Part shown: one piece after another, positions 4,917-8,307 of the stretch
How the letters are laid out: the number at the start of each line of letters is the position of its first letter
How positions within the stretch are numbered: position 1 is the first letter of the stretch
Assembly (NCBI GenBank): GCA_041485845.1
Contig: JBGPKH010000391.1
Span: forward strand, 1 to 8,307
Source: OMOG01 sp041485845
GTDB lineage: Bacteria > Acidobacteriota > Terriglobia > Bryobacterales > Bryobacteraceae
Length of the DNA: 8,307 nucleotides
Direction: 5' to 3'
Notes under the pieces: generated by a model
The model's input: the letters and a program-made list of their open reading frames with translations, nothing else
Told to the model about the DNA's origin: nothing
Database searches by the model: none
Position numbers and translations under genes: made by a program

Positions 4917-6947
4917 TTACCTCCCAGCGCGCGCTTCGGCGAAAAGATTATGAATCACCCAAAGTTCATTCTTGGGATGCCCTCCAGTGAACGCGACGCT
5001 CCGGCCGTCGGGAGAAACCGCTGGCTGCAGGATTGTTTCCATCGTCACGTCCAGTTTCCGCCGCGCGCCGCCCTCGGCTGGGATCGCCCACAGCCGGGTT
5101 AAGCTGCCGTCCTTGGCGCCGATCAGCACGTTCCGGCTGTCTTTTGTCCATGCGCCGGTAAAGGGAAGAGGGTTTTCGTAGTCTCCACGATATAGCTCAC
5201 GCGGGGTTCCACCCTCGGTGGACAGCGTCATCAATACCCGATGAGGAGTTTCGACGTTGGCCATGAAGGCCAAACGACTGCCATCCGGCGAAACGGAGAG
5301 GCCGAAGAATCCCGCTCCCGGCGATTCCATACTGTACAACTCCGCCTCCTGGCCAGTTTCGAGATTCCTTTTCATCAAATGCAGCAAGATCTTCTCGTGG
5401 ATCGAGTAGTACAGCGCCTTGCCATCAGGCGACAGCCTCACCAGCGGCCAGATTTCGTACGGGCCCTCGAATACCACCCGCTCCTGTCCGGTCTCGATAT
5501 CGATGCGCCGGAACACCCTCCTGTTCTTGATGACATCTGCCACCAGCAGCGATCGGCCGTCCGGAAACCAATTGGGGCCGAAGCGTCCGGCGGCATATGC
5601 GTCCTCGAGTTTTGTTGGCAGTGTCCGCTCTTCGCCCGTCTCCACTGAGCGAATGACCAGTGTCATCGAACGGCGATCCGCACCCCTGAGAAACGCTACC
5701 CACTTGCCGTCTGGGGACCAGCCGATTCCCGAGTTCGACCCTACAAACCGGTCCGTCAGTCGTTTTGGCGGTGTGGTATGCAGAGTCTCCTGGTCGAGGC
5801 CAGCAACGTAAGTGTCGGTTTGCCGATTCTGCATGCCGTAAAAGTACGACCCGTCCCGGCTGAATCCCATATTGACGAACTCACCCATGTCGCCTCTCAC
5901 CAGTTCCGGCGATCCTTTAGGGATTCCGTCCGTAATTTGAATCGACCACAGACCCTTGGCTCCGGAGCGGTCGCTGGAAAAGACGATGGTCCGGCCGTCG
6001 GGCGTCCAAACGGGCGAGCTATCGATCGACTTGCCCTGGACGACCGGCGTTTCGCGGCTGCCGTCTGTTGCGATGACAAAAATCCCGCCATCGGCCGTCT
6101 GAAGAGTGTTGGGCACGGAATATACGAGGTACCGCCCATCTGGCGAGAAGCCACCGATCTCGGGCGATCGCCACCCCGTCGACTTCAATCGCCTGAGGGA
6201 ACCATCCTGCGGCGAGACCAAGCCGATCAGGTTCGTTTTGTCGCCATAGTCGAACAGATTGACGGCGATCTGTTTTCCATCCGGCGACCAGGCGTAAACA
6301 TTCGGCGCCTTGCCCACATCGTTCATGAGAACTCGCATGCGGGCGCCGTCCGTTCCAATGAGCCGCAAGGACTGTCCTCCTTTGTCGTCGTACCAGTTGT
6401 AGGCAATCTGCTTACCGCCCGGTGAAAAGATCGCGGCGCCCGCGAACGTGCTCCCGTTCCCGGGCGCGAGCACCCGGTTCTCGGCCGCGCTGAGGTCGCG
6501 CACTGCGAGACTACCGCCCGATGTCCAATCGACAAAGGGCAGAAAGCGGCCGTCGGGAGAAGGCCTGCCCCTCAGATCTGCGTTATCGCCGCCCCAGACC
6601 TTCCGCAGCACCGTGCCCGTCTCCTGCGTCCCAGTACCGCCGATCCGCGCCCGCGCCGCCGCTACGGCGTCTTTCTGGTCCGCATAGTCCCGAATCACGC
6701 GGTCGTACTGCCTGCGAGCCTCCGTGCTGCCCAACTTTTCGTAACAGTCGCCAAGCTGCAGCAGCGCCTTCGCCGCCAGTGCACGATCCTTGCCGGCTGA
6801 ATCCGCGGCGCGCCGATAAAGCTGAATGGCTTCGTCGAGCTTGCCTTCGGAGCGCTCCTTGACGAGCGCTTTCTGATACAACTCCTGCGGCGTCTCCGCG
6901 GCGGCGGCCGCCAACACGATCATGAGATACAGGGCGATTCGTTTCAT
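4917..6947 (-). CDS. Secreted TPR / PD40 (TolB-like) beta-propeller protein
   Basis: This 676-residue protein has a signal peptide (residues 1-17, probable cut after AAAAA), so it should act outside the cytoplasm. Residues 20-102 are helical and TPR-like (ELYQKALVKERSEGKLDEAIQLYRRA, then KALLQLGDCYEKLG, then ARRQYDRVIRDY). From about residue 128 to the end there are some 12 copies of the PD40 strand signature (hydrophobic-x-S-P-D-G-R/K-x-hydrophobic). They lie near residues 129, 175, 221, 268, 315, 363, 410, 461, 506, 553, 601 and 645, at roughly 45-50-residue spacing. A few are degenerate (SPGG, SRDG, TKDS). Twelve blades would suit two six-bladed propellers. TolB-type propellers bind proteins or ligands. 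Similar proteins are abundant in Acidobacteriota, sometimes fused to kinases or DNA-binding domains, but no such domain is present here. No catalytic residues are apparent. The ATG is preceded by GGAGGC with 7-nt spacing. The gene leads directly into the peroxidase gene. The binding partner is unknown. Confidence 0.9.
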   Translation of the reverse strand: MKRIALYLMIVLAAAAAETPQELYQKALVKERSEGKLDEAIQLYRRAADSAGKDRALAAKALLQLGDCYEKLGSTEARRQYDRVIRDYADQKDAVAAARARIGGTGTQETGTVLRKVWGGDNADLRGRPSPDGRFLPFVDWTSGGSLAVRDLSAAENRVLAPGNGSTFAGAAIFSPGGKQIAYNWYDDKGGQSLRLIGTDGARMRVLMNDVGKAPNVYAWSPDGKQIAVNLFDYGDKTNLIGLVSPQDGSLRRLKSTGWRSPEIGGFSPDGRYLVYSVPNTLQTADGGIFVIATDGSRETPVVQGKSIDSSPVWTPDGRTIVFSSDRSGAKGLWSIQITDGIPKGSPELVRGDMGEFVNMGFSRDGSYFYGMQNRQTDTYVAGLDQETLHTTPPKRLTDRFVGSNSGIGWSPDGKWVAFLRGADRRSMTLVIRSVETGEERTLPTKLEDAYAAGRFGPNWFPDGRSLLVADVIKNRRVFRRIDIETGQERVVFEGPYEIWPLVRLSPDGKALYYSIHEKILLHLMKRNLETGQEAELYSMESPGAGFFGLSVSPDGSRLAFMANVETPHRVLMTLSTEGGTPRELYRGDYENPLPFTGAWTKDSRNVLIGAKDGSLTRLWAIPAEGGARRKLDVTMETILQPAVSPDGRSVAFTGGHPKNELWVIHNLFAEARAGR
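4920..4925 (-). promoter_or_regulatory. Shine-Dalgarno site of the peroxidase gene, abutting the upstream stop
   Basis: On the minus strand GGGAGG is followed at once by the TAA stop of the propeller gene (4919-4917) and, 7 nt after the motif, by the GTG start. This decides in favour of the GTG and points to translation coupled to the propeller gene. Confidence 0.8.
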
Positions 6948-7028
6948 TCCGATTGCCTCCGTTTTCGATCGTAGGCGGTTCGGCCGGAACAGTTGTCACT
7001 ACGCTGCAAAATGATTCTCACGAAATTG
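6948..7028 (-). promoter_or_regulatory. Intergenic gap upstream of the propeller-peroxidase pair
   Basis: These 81 nt separate the response-regulator stop from the propeller start and are less GC-rich than the flanking genes near the regulator end. They hold the ribosome site GGAGGC (6960-6955, minus strand). They also hold an imperfect inverted element, TGCAAAATGATTCTCA on the plus strand at 7005-7020, which loosely resembles a Fur-type box. A GC-rich near-palindrome (GTTCCGGCCGAAC on the minus strand) lies between. I see neither a convincing -35/-10 pair at normal spacing nor a U-tailed terminator, so read-through from the two-component genes remains possible. Confidence 0.35.
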
Positions 7029-7727
7029 TCAACCCTTCTCATCGCTCCATTTGTAGCCCACTCCATGCACGGTCAACAGGCGTCGCGGGTTCCCTGGCTC
7101 GCGCTCGAGCTTCGCCCGCAGGCTCAGGATATGGTTGTCCACGGTGCGGGTGGTCGGGTGTTTGTCGAAGCCCCACACCTTTTCGAGCAATTCCTCCCGC
7201 GTGATCACGTGACCGGGACGGCCGGCCAGATATCGAAGGACTTGATATTCTTTGCGAGCCATGTCCACCGGGGCCCCCGCGCGCCGCGCCTCATATTTGA
7301 CGAAATCGATCTCGACGTCATCGAACGCCAGCGATTCGATAAGCTCGTTCGCTCCGGCCGCTGGTTGCGCCCGGCGCAGCAGAGCCCGCACGCGCGCCAG
7401 CAGCTCGGGAAGGGAGAACGGTTTGGTTACGTAGTCGTCGGCCCCCAGGTCCAGCCCGGCGACCCGGTCCATCTCCTCGCTACGTGCGGTCAGCATCAGA
7501 ATGGGAGTCGCGATGCCATTGGCCCGGGCTTTGCGGCACACATCATAGCCGCTCATCTTCGGCAGCATGAGATCGAGAATCACCAGGTCGGGCTGGCGCG
7601 TTTGCAAAAGCTCGTAGCCGCTCTCTCCATCGGCGGCGGTCAGGACCTCGTAGGATTCAAACCGGAGACTGTCCGCGAGACCGCGCAGAATCGCCGGCTC
7701 GTCCTCGATCACCAGCACGCGGCTCAT
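7029..7727 (-). CDS. OmpR/PhoB-family two-component response regulator
   Basis: This is a 232-residue cytoplasmic transcription factor. The receiver domain (1-118) has the acidic pair Glu8-Asp9, phospho-acceptor Asp52 (VILDLMLP), switch Thr80 (LMLTA) and Lys102 (VTKPF), so all key residues are in place. A short linker leads to a winged-helix DNA-binding domain (about 132-228) with the OmpR-type signatures KEYQVLRYLAGRPGHVITREELLEKVWG, the recognition helix TVDNHILSLRAKLE, and the wing RRLLTVHGVGYKW. The ATG overlaps the stop of the kinase gene (ATGA), and GGAG lies 8 nt upstream inside that gene, so the two are co-translated as a cognate pair. The propeller-peroxidase genes start 81 nt downstream on the same strand, which makes them natural candidates for targets. 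No direct-repeat operator was identified with confidence. Confidence 0.96.
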   Translation of the reverse strand: MSRVLVIEDEPAILRGLADSLRFESYEVLTAADGESGYELLQTRQPDLVILDLMLPKMSGYDVCRKARANGIATPILMLTARSEEMDRVAGLDLGADDYVTKPFSLPELLARVRALLRRAQPAAGANELIESLAFDDVEIDFVKYEARRAGAPVDMARKEYQVLRYLAGRPGHVITREELLEKVWGFDKHPTTRTVDNHILSLRAKLEREPGNPRRLLTVHGVGYKWSDEKG

Positions 7728-8307
7728 ACGTTCTGCTCCACGGGCAGGTGCAGCGAAAAGCGGCTGCCGGCGCCCGGTTCGCTCTCCAGGAGGACTTCGC
7801 CGCCGTGCGCTTTGGCGATGTGCGCAACGAGCGTGAGCCCAAGGCCGGCGCCCGGCACGAGCCGATTCTCCGGCGTGGGCACGCGATAGAAGCGTTCGAA
7901 GATCCGCTGGCGATATTCCGCGGGAATCCCGATTCCGTAGTCGCGCACGGCAATCACGATGGTGCGGCCGCGCAGCTCGACCGCCAGATCGATGCGTTTC
8001 TGCGCGCTCGAATATTTCATGGCATTGGTGAGCAGGTTGAGCACGGCCTGCTGCAATGCGTCGGCATCGGCGTTCACCGGTGGCAGCGCGTCCTCGCTGG
8101 TGACGCGCAACTCGAACCCGGCCTGCTGCAAGGGGTATTGAACCGCCCGCACCACTGAATCGATCACGTCCGCCAACGAAGTACGCTCGAAACGATACGG
8201 CTTGCGGCCCTGCTCGATCTTGGAAAAATCGAGCACGTTGTCCACCAGCCGGCTGAGGCGCTCGCTCTCATTGACGATCGTATCCAGGTATTCACGGCGC
8301 ACAGCCG
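7724..8307 (-). CDS. Sensor histidine kinase, C-terminal part (5' end outside window)
   Basis: About 193 residues are visible and the frame runs off the right edge. The GTG at 8302 is an internal codon, because the frame stays open beyond it. The segment starts in the second helix of the dimerisation domain (REYLDTIVNESERLSRLVDNVLDFSKIEQG), so the phospho-accepting histidine and the sensor region lie just outside. The ATPase domain is complete. With residues counted from that GTG, it has the N box (NLLTNAMKYSS, Asn93), G1 box (DYGIGIP, from Asp121), F box (IFERFYRV, 134-141) and G2 box (GAGLGLTLV, 151-159), and it ends in EVLLESEPGAGSRFSLHLP. This is a membrane-type (PhoR/BaeS-like) kinase layout, though no transmembrane segment can be checked here. 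Its stop overlaps the response-regulator start by 4 nt, marking the two as partners. The signal sensed is unknown. Confidence 0.95.
   Translation of the reverse strand, partial: AVRREYLDTIVNESERLSRLVDNVLDFSKIEQGRKPYRFERTSLADVIDSVVRAVQYPLQQAGFELRVTSEDALPPVNADADALQQAVLNLLTNAMKYSSAQKRIDLAVELRGRTIVIAVRDYGIGIPAEYRQRIFERFYRVPTPENRLVPGAGLGLTLVAHIAKAHGGEVLLESEPGAGSRFSLHLPVEQNV

Noticed and set aside
4917..6550. Recurring short DNA motif (GCCGTCGGGAGA-like and variants) across the propeller gene
   Set aside because: These are the codons of the repeated SPDGR/K protein motif with free third positions. They reflect protein repeats, not a separate DNA repeat family.
6851..6870. 7-bp inverted repeat AGCGCTC/GAGCGCT near the start of the propeller gene
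   Set aside because: It is short, GC-rich and inside coding sequence. A stem of this size is expected by chance, unlike the 13-bp one in the peroxidase gene.
7012..7033. TTGACA on the minus strand just at the response-regulator stop, as a possible -35 box
   Set aside because: No acceptable -10 hexamer lies 16-18 nt downstream of it (the candidates are TTGCAG-like), so a sigma-70 promoter is not supported.
6993..7889. Plus-strand open frame of 298 codons opposite the response regulator and kinase
   Set aside because: Both minus-strand genes carry all the diagnostic two-component motifs. The opposite frame has none and lacks a credible ribosome site.

Overview
The window is gene-dense, GC-rich bacterial DNA with two convergent gene blocks and no non-coding stretch over about 100 bases. 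Several traits fit an Acidobacteriota genome of the Solibacter/Bryobacter kind. These are a secreted TPR plus PD40 beta-propeller protein, a SurA-like chaperone directly behind mfd, an OB-fold/HD nuclease-like protein, and an orphan BlaI/MecI-type repressor. This assignment is inferred from gene content and was not tested by a search.

Plus-strand block (1-3936). It opens inside mfd, the transcription-repair coupling factor, of which only the C-terminal third is present. After 21 nt comes a secreted SurA/PpiC-type peptidyl-prolyl isomerase. Its stop overlaps (ATGA) the start of an OB-fold + HD-domain protein of the YhaM exoribonuclease type, whose stop in turn overlaps (TGATG) the start of a BlaI/MecI-family winged-helix repressor. 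The tight spacing and overlaps indicate one transcription unit with translational coupling. The block ends at a small perfect hairpin that also covers the stop codon of the convergent gene.

Minus-strand block (8307-3950, read right to left). It begins with a partial sensor histidine kinase, which overlaps by 4 nt an OmpR/PhoB-type response regulator. After an 81-nt gap comes a long secreted protein with an N-terminal TPR-like region and about 12 PD40 (TolB/WD40-like) repeats. It is followed 4 nt later by a di-haem cytochrome c peroxidase/MauG-family protein. The last two are clearly an operon, with the Shine-Dalgarno of the peroxidase abutting the propeller gene's stop. Whether the two-component system shares that transcript or controls it from the 81-nt gap cannot be decided from sequence alone.

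Most of the content belongs to known families. The most unusual features are a 13-bp perfect inverted repeat inside the signal-peptide codons of the peroxidase gene, loss of both conserved parvulin histidines in the PPIase, a 60-bp tandem duplication in the tail of the HD protein, and the juxtaposition of a two-component system with a propeller/di-haem peroxidase pair. I found no tRNA, rRNA, CRISPR array, insertion sequence or phage gene.
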